Positions 32,401 through 46,400 of a DNA stretch of 64,000 nucleotides are shown in pieces. The stretch spans positions 1 through 64,000 of the forward strand of contig NRSV01000036.1 in the NCBI GenBank assembly GCA_002286855.1, given 5' to 3'. The DNA comes from Bipolaris cookei. Its lineage: Eukaryota > Ascomycota > Dothideomycetes > Pleosporales > Pleosporaceae. The number at the start of each line of letters is the position of its first letter. The first letter of the stretch is position 1. The notes under the pieces are model-generated. The model was not told the DNA's origin. It saw nothing but the letters and a program-made list of their open reading frames with translations, and did no database searches. The translations under genes and the position numbers were made by a program.

Positions 32401-35400
32401 TGTAGTGGTCAGACATGGGCGAGTAAGTTTGGTAAGTAATAACAGCAGTGCATCGGAAAGCCATGGACATGTGAGTCGTGGTAAAATTCGGGACTCAAAG
32501 TTAGTAGCTGAGTGCGCGCGGGGGATCATTGTACTAGTTGTACGTAGTAAAGCAAATCCAACTTTAGGTCATGGTAGAGCATATCAGTAGTCCCCCCACA
32601 CCCAGTGATAGACGCTGAAGGCGACAATGCACACCACAACTTGATCACGCGGACGTAGTTCTGGTGACTGTTTCTTTTTTTTGGCCTCGCTACGCTAATG
32701 CCTCGGTCCCGGGACGAGATTGCCGCGGTGACGGTAGGGCTGGAAGCGTCGGTTATCTGGGGACTGGGCAAAAGAAAAGGACAAAAGAAGGAAAAGCGAG
32801 CAAACGTACCGGCCCTTAGATCCGATGAACCAGATGTAGCGAGAGCGGCTGGGGTGCGTCAAAGGCTTTTTTTAAGTGTTGCAGATGTTTATGTATAATT
32901 TGAATAGGTGTGGTTGGAGTCGCTGGGCATCGAGTGCAGTGACGCGCATCGTGAGATTGGGGTGGCTTAGGGGACAGCAGCGACCATGGACAAGGATGGG
33001 TTAGTGGACAGGCACCGGGTCATTAAGTGCCATGTAGAAATTGCAATGTTTGGCTAGCGAAACAGTAGTTCCCGATGTACAACTCATGAAACAAGCGTCA
33101 CGCCGCATGTAGCGACGAGGAGCAGTCACACCTGATGGCTTTGTGGCTTTGTGATTCGGCGGGCCGCCGCAGATGACCTCGAGAAGTTGCGGTGCAATCG
33201 ACTGACGTAGCATGTCTGCCAACTTGGATGGTACCAGAGAGCTAGAGGGCTAGAGGGCTTGCCTGGGGGGCACAGAGGCATCTTGGCAGGGTACATGGCG
33301 CTACCCCAACGTCTGGCTGTGAGTGTCTGGGGAAAATGGTTGTGGTAGAGTAGTCGCAGTAGTGTTTGTCGACAGCCGGCGTCTTCACCCGGTGGCGACA
33401 CGGGGCGTGTACCTCGTGCGCGGTGACCCCTGCGGGCGACCAACGCATCCAGGAACCTAGCGAACAATGGGTCGAGTATTCACAGGCACAGGGTCATGAT
33501 TTTGGGCAGTGCACCAGACGGCAGCGATGGCGGCAACGATGGCGGCACTGGTGGGCGGCAAAGGGTGAGCGACATGGCAGGCAGTTGCGAGGGCAGAGGC
33601 CGTCTGCTACAAGGTGGACTGCTCTGCTACTTGCTACCACTTGCTACTAGACGGCTTGACCGCCCAGTGGACGGCAGAAGTCAGGTACCCCGTGATGGAG
33701 GCACCCTGATGCGGGGAGGGGTGTGGTTAGCGCAAACGGCAGAAGCTAGCAGGGAGTGGCAAACAGGGCGAACGAGTACGGGGCGGGGTGAGCAAGGCGG
33801 GTTATCATGAGAATGTGTGAGAGAGAGAATGAGAATGAGAATGAGAGAGAGCGAGAGTAGGAGAGGGCTAGGTTTGGTGGTGAGGCTGGCGGGCCGGGGG
33901 AGCTTCTTTGGAGGTGTGGAGAGGGTACTTACTTGCTGCCATTGACTCAGGGTTCAAAAGAGGCGCACTGCCGGACGAGGCAACCACATGGACAATGGGC
34001 AGGTCGAGGGGGCTAGAAGCGCGCAGGGGCCCCGTGTCGGAAGAGGCGAAGAGGGAAAAGGAACGCAGGCGGAAGGCGAGGGTAGCTTCCGCGGGGGGAC
34101 CCGCCATGCCGCAACAGGACTCGCGCCGTCACATGGCACGCCCAAGATTTTCCATGCTGCTGGCCCTCGAGCGGCTGAGTCAGCGGTATTGTACGGTATC
34201 GCGGTAATATTTTGGGGCGGGGGCGCAGGTGACGGCGGGCCCATGGTGCAACGGATCCGCGAGCAACACTCGACCGCCGACCCACGACGGGAGGCAGACG
34301 GTGCAACCAGGCGGCTACGTCAGCACCGCACATGTCACGGCGGCGAGCTGGTTGGCTGCTGCGGCCGCCACAGCCTTCATCGCCCGTCGCGAGCGCTGGC
34401 CGTGGCCGTGGCCATGGCATGAGGCATGAGGCATGAGGCGCGAGGCATAAGATGCGACATGAGACAGACGGTAGACATGACGAGTCAGGGCGACATGTTC
34501 TGGAAGTCCCACAAGGGGAGCGCAACCTGGCCAGCCCGCACGTCCGCCGTGCATGCGAGCGAGACATCATGTGCCTCCCCACGCCCAGCCGCAGACCCAT
34601 TTACATCACAAGAGCCACGCGCGCGGCGGCGGTACACGGGGGGGTGCACGCCGTGGGCACACCTGGCCCAGGTGGCGTTGGGGGCCCTGGATGCGTTGTT
34701 CGCTCTCTCCAGGGCAGGCCAGGCGGAGAGGGCAAGGCGGAGGGAGGCTGTCTGCTGGTGCTGGTGCTGGTGCTGGTGCTGCTGGTGCTGGTGCTGGTGC
34801 TGCTGGTGCTGGTGCTGGTGCTGCTGGTGCTGGTGCTGGTGCTGCTGGTGCTGGTGCTGCTGGTGCTAGACGACTGTTGCTATCCAAGCATGTACCGCAC
34901 ACGCCCGTAGGGGCATGGCGAGCTGGACACGAGCGTCGCAGAGACTGACGCCATGGGCCACGGGCTCAGCGTGAGAATCGGCCAAAGAGCGGTAGAAAGG
35001 CCGGACGGGCTCTGGATGCAATCTGCCGGGGGTGCTCCGGCGGCCCTTATCCTAGGGCTAGGGATGCATGGGTAGGGTAGTGGGAGGGAGGGGGGGTTGC
35101 GTGCAAGGGAAGGGAGGTGTGGCCCAGGTCGTTGCTCTTGCTCTGGCCCACCCCTGTCGCTGCAGCCCGCGCACACGCTGTGGGCTTTATACATACCCAG
35201 ATCCACTCCCACCTGTGCTGCCACCAGACGTTGCCCTCTCGCACACCCACACACCCACACACATCCACACATCCACACATACATACACCTATCCACTGCC
35301 CACAATACACACCTCTTCCATCATCAACACTACCACCGCAGCCACCAGCAACTCCAACCTCAGCATTCCATCCATGTCTCCGCGATTCCTCTAGTCCCGC

Positions 35401-35586
35401 CGGCACTCCCTCTGCTCGGCTCTTCTCCAACCCTCCTCCATTGACGCAATCGCAACTAAAGTAAACCGCCCACCATCAAGAACCACGACTACGGAACCAC
35501 GCCGTCCCCACTGCAACTCCCCCACATTCCCCGTCCCACGACCACCGACACTCGTTCTCGCACCCTAACCTCCACACGCTCGAGAC
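26415..35586. other. Gene-poor 9.2-kb stretch rich in simple repeats
   Basis: I find no gene I can support. Contents: C- and T-rich runs with poly-C/poly-A tracts (27.2-27.9 kb), G-rich runs such as GGGGTTGGGGTTGGGGTT near 28.62 kb, and TGAGCGTGAGCA repeats near 29.32 kb. There is a TG/CTGTG microsatellite (about 30840-30910), AGAG/ATGAGA runs (about 33810-33860), the TGCTGG array (34753-34866) and CA-rich DNA (about 35240-35300) leading into the next gene. GC content is not depressed, so this is not the usual mutated-transposon desert. Long untranslated leaders or non-coding transcripts are possible but not shown. Confidence 0.5.
34753..34866 (+). repeat. TGCTGG/TGC higher-order microsatellite
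   Basis: Runs of TGCTGG broken at regular intervals by an extra TGC produce a 21-bp higher-order unit repeated several times. The complement is an Ala/Pro-coding GCACCA pattern, but no gene spans it convincingly. Confidence 0.85.
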
Positions 35587-37415
35587 ATGCCTCTCCGCGC
35601 CGAACGGCCCATTGTGCGTGTCGAGCCCAGCTCCATGCGCACCATTGAAACCAGCAGCACAGAGAATTTGTTTGGCCTCTGGTCTGGTGAGTAACCATGC
35701 AAGACCGAGCCACTGCAAACCACTGCAAACCCAACCCGCCGGGATTGCAGGTGGACAGCAGCCTCACCACCATAGACACACACACTAACACGGCTGCAAC
35801 AGTCTTTGCGCGATGCTCCCCAGCCATGGAAGATGGCAAGCGCTACGAGAACATGGCATGGCGTCTTTGGTCTCGCGAGACGTTTTGCTGCCAGCCGGAT
35901 TCGCTCACATCACCCCGTTGGTCGCTCGGACGTCGGCTGTCAAGCAGCGCCCCGGACGTACCCGAACTCTCCACCAGCGTTGCTTCCGACGAGTCCAATC
36001 TGGACAGCGCAATCACCTCAACTTCCCGCTCAGACCTCTCGGCCTCTCGCCCCGACCTTCGCCGCCACGACTCGGCAACCAGCCACGCCCGTGGCAAGCA
36101 CATGACTCCCATTGGTCTCGAAAAGGTCGTCAACTCAATACAGGAGAAGAAATTCATTGAGCCCCTCTCGCCTCTCCCAGCCGAGCTCGCCGCCCCAATA
36201 CCCGAGCTCAAGCCAGCCGAGGAGGACACGACGCCTCGCAGCGCCACTCCCCCCTCGCACGCCCGCCCCATTCCCGAAGCTTCGACATCAACCGTCGCCA
36301 CCAGCGTCAGCTGCGACATCATGAGCCCTGCAGTCGGCTCCGAGGCCAGCACCTCGACCGATGTGAGCGAGCACAGCGTCGTCCGCGGTTTCGAGCCTGG
36401 CCACATCTCCACCTCGATTCGCTCGAGCACTAACCTGAACCCCACCCCCATCCTCAAGAAGACCTCGAGCTTTATCACCAAGCCCTTGCCCGCAAAGGCC
36501 GACAGCACCAAGAAGAGGCAGCCCATGTTCACACTCGGCGGATCGTCCGAGGAGGAAAACTGCAGCTCCTTCGAGGCCTACTCCATGGCCCAGCGCAGCT
36601 CCCTCACCGAGCACCTGCGCAAGGCTGCTGCCCCCATGCGCAAGACGACTTCGTTCAAGACCGAAGTCAGCACCCGCACCTTCCAAGACGCCACCTCTGA
36701 AAGCGAGGCGGCCATTGAGAGCGATAGCGAGGATGACATTGACGAGAGCGCCATCGAGGAGGAGGACTCTGACGATGACGACTGGGAGGACGACGACAAC
36801 GAAGAGAGCGGTCCTCCCAGCGTTGCTGACCGTCCTCTGTTCCAGCGGGTCGACTCCAAGCCTGACCTCACCTCGCGTCGATCGCTCCTCACCACTGCTC
36901 TTCATCAGGATGACCGCGCATTGGCACTCCAAAACGCCGCATCCCGATCAACCCCTGCCATCCGTCGATCCCGCACATCGACGCCAAACGGCCCCTCTAC
37001 TGGCAACTCACCCCACGAGGACAGTGGTCTGATGATGATGCGATCCCAGACTTCTCGCCCCAAGCCCATCATCATGACCACGTCCAACGTGCACCCACCT
37101 GCCATGTCTCCCAAGACAACGAGGCGCAACATGCTCACCTCGGAGTTGACTGGAAGCTTGAGGCAGAACCTGCTGTGGGAAAGGCAACAGAAGAATGCCA
37201 CCACCAACGCAGTCGCAAAGCGCCAACAGAGCGCTGCGAACTTGCCTGGCCTGCGCCGAGCCATGACGACGGGCGACGTCAAGGGCCTCAACAACAGCAA
37301 CGAACAACAATCACAAACTAAGCTATCGGCCTTCAAGGATGACAGCAAGCCCAGCAGCACGTACAACCAGTTCTTCGACTCTGGGCTTGGCGATTACCAC
37401 AAGTCTGGATGGTAA
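35587..37415 (+). CDS. DUF1752 (areA GATA-like) regulatory protein, Mks1-type
   Basis: Exons 35587-35686 and 35803-37415 give 570 residues; the 116-nt intron has donor GTGAGT and acceptor CAACAG. Splicing yields NLFGLWSVFARCSPAMEDGKRYENMAWRLWSRE (residues about 27-60), the conserved block annotated in fungi as the areA GATA-like domain (PF08550). It is also found in yeast Mks1-like regulators of nitrogen/retrograde and glucose signalling. The rest is Ser/Thr/Pro-rich and probably disordered, with conserved islands: MTPIGLEKVVNSIQEKKFIEP, PTPILKKTSSF, RQPMFTLGGSSEEE, an acidic run around residues 340-365, and TRRNMLTSELTGSLRQNLLWERQQK near 480-505. There is no zinc finger, so direct DNA binding is unlikely. 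The exact signalling role here is inferred only from family. Confidence 0.85.
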
Positions 37416-40400
37416 TTAAGCATCATTCTTTTTTGCTTTTCAACGTTTGCACTTCTAGCGGCATCTATGGTTTGGCATTGAACCAGGGCGTTTTTGTGTT
37501 TTAATTATGCTCTTATTTTTTTCCTTTCTTTTTGTTCTCTATTCTACTTGCTGGCCCGTCTTTGTTTTATTTTATTTTTGTTCCAGACTTTTTGGTTTGG
37601 CGGGCCGCCCAGTCGAGTGGACTGAAGGGCGGGCCAGCCGATCTGGGGTAATGTTCAACCCAAAAATCTTCTGATACCATCAGGGCTTTGAGTATGCCCG
37701 ACGAGGCTACGAATTTCTTTCATGCAGTCATTGCGTTTGACATGGGATGCGTCTTCTGTATGCGGAAGATGGGTCACGGCTCACGCCTATCTGGTCTGTA
37801 CTACTATCACCTGCACTGTACTTTTATCGGGCTGTTTGCCCGAGCCACTATACCCTGGAATGGGACGGCTTTTGCGGAGCTGCCCGATGATGGAAATATC
37901 TCGCATGAAAGATAGCAGGTATTTGCCTACATAGGTACTTAATGACAAAAAGCGGATTCTTACATTACTCAAACCTTCGTCCCGGCACTGCAAGTGCGTG
38001 CTTTTCTGTGACTTGTGATAATATGATGGAGATGGGGGGACCGCCGGTGAGGCGATGCACGAGATACCGAGGCAATACTTACTGGGGCAGTTTTTGATTG
38101 AATTCTGTCGCAATGTCAGGTGTCCAGGGATTCGATGTCCCAACAAAGAGACACATGCTCGGTTTGGAGCCGTTTGTTTGGTAGGCCTCTTTACCGCTCT
38201 TCCGTATCATCTACCAGAGCTAGGTAGCTCAGACGAGCGCTTATGCACGCTTTGATGTAGGCTCACTGCGGCGCGCGCTGAATAGCACCCATAACATGCA
38301 ATACATATCATGACTCGGATACTTTGTCATCTACAGTAACAAGGTAACCATGAACGGCCGTCGGAGATATGAGTAACGTGCTCACTTACAGATATAGCTC
38401 ATGGCCAGGGGGGACGGATGGGTAATAGTGAACAGACTGTCTATTTTATGACGAAGCTGCGCCTCACAAATTACCTCTGGTACTAGCAGAGAAGGCCGTC
38501 GCCGCCTATCTGTATCTGCCAAACCGGTTCCCACCTTTGTTCGGGCCGGCTTTCTGTCCACTGCAGTGTTGAGACGGCGTGCCTCACCTGTGCTGCACCG
38601 ACTGCAACTCATCACCGGAAGGGCAGGATAGCTAATGTCTGTATAGAGTATGACCGTGGGCAATCAGGAGGTCGTGTCTCATGAAACACACGCTGCATTC
38701 GATATACGCCAGGAATTGTTTGACGTGCATCATCGTAGGATCGGCGGCGGGCGAGACTCGACTGGTGCTGCAGGCCGCACCGCCCATCAGCCTTATGGCG
38801 CAGGCGCAGGCTGCGAGCCCAAGTTGACCACTGCTTTCGCCCATGACACACTCTCACACGCACACAGCTTTGTCCTCTCTGCCCACAACACCGTGTCCAT
38901 CTCCCACAACAGGCTTTCTGCGCAATCAAGCAAAGCGTGTCCGGATTGATGACAGTGACATGCTTAATGTCCGCGACATTCATCCCGCCCACACACATAC
39001 ACACACAACGTCATGCTTGCAATGACTCCCACGCGCCCCCATCTCCCCGCCGCTTATCCTACCCTACCCTCGACACTTCGTCGCCCCTCACTACTGTAGA
39101 GTACTTTATTGACTTGCCGTCTGCCTACGCAAGCCTCGCCAGCTGACTTGCGGATAACCGTCTCGCCAATCTTCTCCTTCAACTTGGCTCAGCAAATGGG
39201 AACATCCACCCCGGATCGTACCGGCTCAGCTCAGCGGGCGGACCCAGTCAACCCGCATTGTTGACGCCCACCCTCTACCACTTGGCCCCCTCCCCCCGGA
39301 GGGCGTTTGATCATTTGGATGCTCAAAAAACAATCCTCTGTGTCTGCATTGGCGGACGGAAATGCTCTATCAGGCACCCGCAGCAACTACCCCGCGGCAA
39401 CCAAGTCGGTCTGGAGGTTGATGCGTTGGCAGTTTAGCGCCTGCGAGTGGTCATCTGAAGCCCATACTCGACGAGTTATCTTGAAGATGATTCAGCCTCA
39501 TGTACAAGGCCCCTTCCGCCACGCCAAATGCTCCCTGGCTATACTTGTGTCAAGCGTCTGTCTGGTAATACGCTGACAGTCCTCGTCGCCGTCACCGTGA
39601 TCGTCGCAACCGCTCCTCGCTACGGTTGGCAATCACCTGGGGCCGGCCCTGTCCGCACTTTTATTTGTTGCTCATGTGCAGTCGAGGCGACATTGCTTGT
39701 CACATGAACTCATATTGTCACACATGTCCCATCCTACAAGTTGGTGGTATACATACATACGTTGGTGACGTGCCTCTTTTGTGCCAATTACCGCTCGATG
39801 CAGATCTGGTGTCTGTATACGCATTCAAGTAACATGTTGAAATGCTTGTTTGAATACGATGAAGCGGGAGATAATCAACTGCCGCCATGCGGCAAAGCAA
39901 TACTCCACACAGCCTGTCTGCGCCGTCGACACCACCGTCGGGTTTGCCCTGCTCAAGCATCGTGGCCGCGGCTTCATACCCCATTGACTGGACACAAAGG
40001 GTATTACACAGCGCCAGCATTTCCCGTCAATACATGCCGCATTACACCGCTTACGATCATCATTCACAGCCTGCGACTGTTGAGAGACAACAAGACCTAG
40101 CCCAAGCCACTCGCCTCGCATACTACGGCTTATCACTCCAGTTCGCGGTACCATCTACCGCATCCGGAGCAACAGACAGGGTGCCAGGATACACATCAAG
40201 CCCTCCGCACGCTTGCCCCACCCCCTCCTCGGCGCTGACGCTGTTGCTCACCAGTACCATAAGTCTTCGGCCCTACCGCCTCATTATCAATTGTCCAGTT
40301 TGCTTGGCACCGCTTGCTACCCTTTCATTGACAAGTACCAAGGGCGTTCCGAAGCTGACCATATACTGAAATTCTTTGGAGTTTGATTTTCTGTTCTTGC

Positions 40401-43400
40401 AACAAAGCACATCCATGTCTGATGGTCTTTGTCTCACCGCATCCATAGAAACCATTGCAAAAAGGCTATTGACGCAATAATATGCAAGTTCCACTTCGGA
40501 AAGTTTTGCTCCAAGAGCATATACATATTAATCTTCCCGGACCATCGAGGGCTCCGTGGCTTGAAAGCACAGAACCAGAAAAAATACCCCTGACGTCGTG
40601 CTCCTTGAGAATGACTATTATTTAGTATCTTCTACGTCACCCTCTAGCTTGAGACAGGCACTTGGTCAGTGCAATGTTATAGCTTTAGCTCCATTGCTTT
40701 AAATGTAATGGGCACATCTTGATTGACAGCATTGCTAACATCAAGCGCCGTTTGATATCCGCCTAGTCAGATGGTCTGTGGACTCGATCGCGATCCCATA
40801 GATTTTCAAGGAGATCTTGCAGTTGCATCTCGATGGATGATCGCAAACAACCTGATCAGAGCCACATGAGCGGCCGTATTAACAACACGAGACCTACCAA
40901 GACTGCTCGCCTTTTTTCCCGTAGTCTTGGTAACAGTCAGATGTAGACTCCACTTGGATAGATCTATGCCAAGGCCGGATCTAACCTTACGTCGCCTACA
41001 CGCCTCCATAGCCTACGTCACTTAGTCCCCAGCTTCCACACCAACTTGGACGACTTGTTTTCACATACACACTGGCCTATTGACTGCAACAATGGATCAA
41101 AGCTACCGACCTGCGGTAGCCTCAGCAACGCTCAAACGTCCGAGGTTCCATGACGAGGGATCCCATAATATGTGTTCATGAACCTCTCTCGGCGGTGAGT
41201 ACGATTGGACTGGGATAGGCCTGCACTGGACAAGTACACCCACCAAAGTACTTTCGGCTTTTTTTTTTTGCAAACACCGAGGCTTCTCTAATACGAACAC
41301 ATGGGCAATGGACTGCTCAAAGCCCCGTGTCTGAAGCGTGCAATGCTCCCAAGAGCTGATTTCCGGGCATGACGTTCTCGATCGCGAGCACCCTTTGCGA
41401 TTCAGACTTGGTCGTGCACCTGACTCAGCCCATGTCGCGTCCACGGACCCTGCGATAAAGGACATGACACACAATCGGCCTCGACCAGATGCAGCAGGCA
41501 CCGCAAGTTGAAAAGATTTTGGATGCCGCCATAGAGTATGGGGGCAACGACAATGCCAGTTGGGCGAGAAAAGACGATTTCATTTGGTGGCATGCAAGAC
41601 ATGTGGCTTGGATCCAAAGGCGACGCCGTTTCCTGGTACCCTACCGACAAGGCGCAACCTACTACTAGGAAGCGCTTCCCCGGCTTCAGATGGCATGGCA
41701 TTTATCTGGGACAGGCCTCCTTGTCCATGGAAGCTGAGATTCTGTTTTAAGCAAACGGAGCAAACTCCGGAATTATGCCTTGTTTTATTACCGACCCTGA
41801 TTTTTCTTGGGCGATTTCTGACAGACGGAAGGTTTATCAGAATTAGGTGCTTCGGACGTTGAAGCGGCAGGGGTCTCCCCACAAGTCAGTACCGCGCGGC
41901 CCCGAGCTCGACTTACGCAACACGTTCGAGTATGTTGTATAATAATATTACTGATCTAAAGCGCGTATAACTATACTCAGCCATCGGCCGAAGTGTCTCA
42001 TTCTTACAGGCAAGGGGTAGGATGGCGACTGGACCAAGCCACTAACTGCGCGCTCGTCGGGCGCTGAAATCACGAATGCGAATGGTGTTGGGGTAAGCTG
42101 CAATGCGAACCGAAAAACGCACTGCCTGGCAGCTGGCCATTCTCCTTGCTCCAACTCTGCCTGGCGCATGGCCGGAAGGATAAACGAGTCATGAGAGCAC
42201 TTTTGTAGTAGTCCCTCGTGTTGGGCGGCGAGCCTACGTGCGTAGCTGCTGCCGTTACATATGAAGCCCAAGAGCAAGGGGCGCTGAAATGCTTCGGATG
42301 AGACTGGGGGGCGCGGTCCGACCTGCCCTTGCTCACACTGTGGCTTCATTATCACTGAAAGGCTTCCTGGTCCCCACGTGTTAAGACATCCAAGTGAAGC
42401 CGAAGCCCTGAAGATCTCCAAATCGGCGACGAGGCCGTTCCAAGTTTTTACCGCTACTAAGCCTATTTGTATTCCAGACATGGTGCAACCACCAGCGGAA
42501 TGTTAATTAGCTTCCCCACTGGACCTTTACCCCGCAAGCTGTCTTTGGATACGGTTAGCTAGACAAACTAGGAAAGCCCCGATACGTTTTACCAAGGCAC
42601 AGCTTGGAGCGAAGGCTTTTGGACATGTCAGGTGTTGCTGACAAGACTCGGGAACGATGGTTACAGTTCCCCAGACGGGCAACCCCAGACGCGGCACGTC
42701 GACCAGTTTGTGATGACAAGGGGGGAGTCGCTGGGCTACCCCGTGCGCAAGCGACGTCAACCAAGATGGACGCACCACTGTTTCCATGGATCTTCGCTGC
42801 TCGCAACTTAATCCACTACTTGATATTGTCGTCATCTCACCCATGCCCACAAAATTTCCACTCAATTGCCGAAAACGCCAAAAATCTGCCTCCCCACACA
42901 TCCAAACCCCCCCTTTTTTGTAACGATCACGGGGCTCCGCAAAAAAAACAAAAAAAACAAAGGATGATCTTTTCTGGGGTCAACACTTGGGGCTCGTCAC
43001 GAGCGGTTATGACGTACATCTGGAGAATGCAGGTACCACCACTGCCGATCGTACATTACCGAATACGGCAATCCGGATAAATTCTCCACTCAGCCTTGCC
43101 GCGTAAACGGTGGAAGAAATAGTAGAGCGGTCTCGTCAGCCTCGCCTGACTGCATTGAAATGGTGCCAGCATGTACGAGTACGTACAGGACTAACTAACC
43201 ATCGCCACACATTACTGATAGCGTAGCTGCAGCCGCAAATGCAAGCTGCAGCATTATCATCCTGTCAAATAGATATCACATCTCCCCTCATATTGACATG
43301 GTCTAGCTTTTGCACCTATCTGCCGACCACCTTTCCTATTCCCATCTTGGCACTGGTGCCGGATACGTATCACGCCACTGTAAGGTAAGCTCACACCACA

Positions 43401-46400
43401 AACACCGGCAACTTGCGATTGTAAATCTCCTTTGTCGTTGAAACGCCTTCTCTGTTTGATAGGTGATATCCCTCCCCGCTTCCCCGGAGACATTCAACAA
43501 CTGTTTGAAACCCAAGTGCAAGCTTGTTCCGGTCAACGTATTCATCCCAAAGCAGCGTAGACCGGTGTTTTCCTCCAGAAGAGGAAATTGCAAATCCGTA
43601 TTGAACGCTCAAACTCGCTACGTACACACGCGTGCCCGCTTATTCGATTCGAACGGGGCAAATAAAAAAGCGCGCGTGTGCGTATATGAGGGTATAGTAG
43701 GTGCACCACTTTACTCACTATTTCGTTACTTGATTTTTTATTAATAATAAAAATACTAGAGCAAATTCACACGTTGACGACACAAACCCATCATCTCTTC
43801 ATCATGTAAGCGTTAACCACAATAACAACTCTTTTAGTTGTGGATGAGGCGAAGGAAAAAAATATATCTTTGTTGGGAAAACGGGATTGCTAAGTGTATG
43901 GCACATATAAGTAAGCCTCACCCTTGTTGTGGGCTTTGTGGCTTGGTTTTCTCGCAGCGGATGCGGAGCTACTATCTGTATAATGCACTCACCCCTTGCC
44001 TTGCGTCGACGACTTTTTTTGGCGCCATGTGCCGTTGTTGACTGGATGGGCGCTAAGGGCTAGCCGAGCTCTGCCGATGTATTTATGTATGTATGTACAT
44101 AACTACTGTAAAAAAAGAATACGTGCGGATGTGGAGATTGTGAATTATTGTAATATTCATATGTGCGTGGAGGTACGTACTCGTACACAACTGTCATGTC
44201 GATGTGAAATGCCACCGCAAAACCAGCACCACCTCGCCATTCACACTTTCTTCTTCTTCTTCTTCTTCTTCTTCTTCTTCTTCTTCTTCTTCTTCTTCTT
44301 CCTTGCTCAGGCTTCGCGAATAAAACTCGAATCAAGCAATGCCATCAATCCCACCCACTCAGAATCAAGCAATCCACAGTCCAAACTATCGATTCCCTCT
44401 TTCCCTTTTCCTTCCTCACTAGTATCTCCGGGTCCTCTGAACAACATCTCCACTCTCCACCCTTCACATGTCCGCAACTCTAGAGTAACGAAACCCGCGT
44501 ACGAGAAACAATCATTCGCACCCGTGAACCTCCGATGCCCGACCCACTTCCTACCCGCTCCCCTTCTACGTAAACTTCTAGACCACCCGCTGCAAGGCTA
44601 CATCGACCCACAACGGTCGAAGCCAGCTTTTTTATGGGCCTTTTTTTTTCTTTGCAAGAGGGAGATATGTTGAGGCGCATGAGGTCTCGGATCTATTTGC
44701 GCTCCGGGGCGAGTGTTACATACACCGCCGCGCAAGCAGTGGGGAGGGGGGGGGTGGGCATCGGAGGTCGTAGGCCGTCGTGTGGGCCGTCGGTGCTCAG
44801 TCCTCTATTGCTATTACTCTACAAGGTAGGTGAGAAGGTAAAAAGTGCGCAAGTGGGGAAAATGGAACGGTTTTTCTTTCACATGTAAAGAATGCATGGA
44901 GTGCTAGTGCGATACCGCGCCTGGCATAGTACGTTGTCGGAAGTTGGGGAGTAAGGTAGAAGGAAGAAAAGTCGGAGGTGGAACAGGTGCAGACGGGGCC
45001 TTGCTGCGGTAATGCCCGATGGTGGGTTTGGTGCAGGGGTGGGGAAGTTTCTCAACAAGAAGGGTGACTGGGGTTTGTGGAAGGGATTGTGGAAGTTTGT
45101 TTGATGCTCGTGGTGAAATGTGGTGATGCTGGGTTTTTTTTGGGGGGGGGGGGGGATTACGCCGGTAAGCAACGGGCCAGTTGGAGTCTTTCCGAGATTC
45201 TTACCATGAGGGGTGTTGAGCTTGATGATGAGCGTGGCTTTTTTTTCTTTGCTGTTAGGTCACGCTAGAAGCTTGTGTGGAAGCTTTGGGTCCTTGCTTC
45301 TTTGTTTTTTTTGCTTATGGGGGAGGGAGGGAGGGAGGAGAGGGCGAGGAAGGTTTTGTTGAATACCTAGCTAGCTGGGTTTTTGTCCGATGTGGCTTTC
45401 GACCATCTTAGCTACAGGGCTATGAAGACGGGTGGTATGAATTACTTTAGGCGCTAGGATGAGTAGCCGGTGAACCCACATTTCCTTTCAAACCATTCAT
45501 GTTTGTGTTTTATATTTGAAAAGAAGCGAGAGAGAGTGATCGTGATATGTAAGCACCACACTGAGCATACAACTAATAGGATGGTCCTTGCTTTTTCCTT
45601 TTCTCCTCATTTTTCTTTTACGAGACAAGAGAGCAAATACGATGCGTAGAGTCTTCCTATAGGAGATGGAGAACAAGCAATAATGGTGTGTAGAATATAT
45701 ACACATATTCCTATCCGTAGTAAGGTACTTTCCTCGCACTTATGCAATATGCAACTCCATTGCACGTTGTGATATATACCTGTTGTTTTCCAACCCACAT
45801 CAATAAATCCACGCGCAGAATCATACACGCATTACTATATTAGGTGCGATGCTAGTCTCGGTGACCCACCGTATCCGTCAAGTACATGGTATCTTTTACG
45901 TTTTCACAGTAGCAACAGTGACACTGCGTGACTTAGTCCCTTTCATCTCTCATCTCTCATACCTATCTAAATGTATGACTCCTACGTATATCCATATCCC
46001 AATTCATTCACTCTCTTCACTCCATTCGTGTCTTAAACTCGTGGAAGGAAGATGTTTAGTCCCACGATTACTACACTACTCAGTTACACTCTCCATTCAT
46101 GACTAGGTGCTTTATCGAATACATGCATAGTTCAAGTTCAGAACACAAAAAAAATCAAGGTTAAACTCAATTGCGAAGAAAAGCCATCCTTCATCCAGCA
46201 TCTCGCACAAAAACGTAACCATCCTTTGCACCAAAAGAAGTGATCAAAGCACTTCTAACTCGGAATACACCAGACAACGTGCGAGACATCCTGGCGTACC
46301 ACTACAAAACTACCATTCGTCTCTCTCATACCTCTTATCTAATCACTTTTTTCCATCCACCTTCTAGTACCTCCTTCCCTACTCTACCCTACCCCCCGTA

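Noticed and set aside
33366..34948. Many long Ala/Arg/Gly-rich frames on both strands
   Set aside because: GC-rich and repeat DNA produces open frames in all phases; none has domain-like content or splice logic.
38600..43100. Several 60-160-codon frames
   Set aside because: No family resemblance, no consistent exon chain and competing frames on the opposite strand.
43600..43700. tRNA-like B box (GTTCGAATC on the minus strand)
   Set aside because: No matching A box or cloverleaf could be drawn around it.
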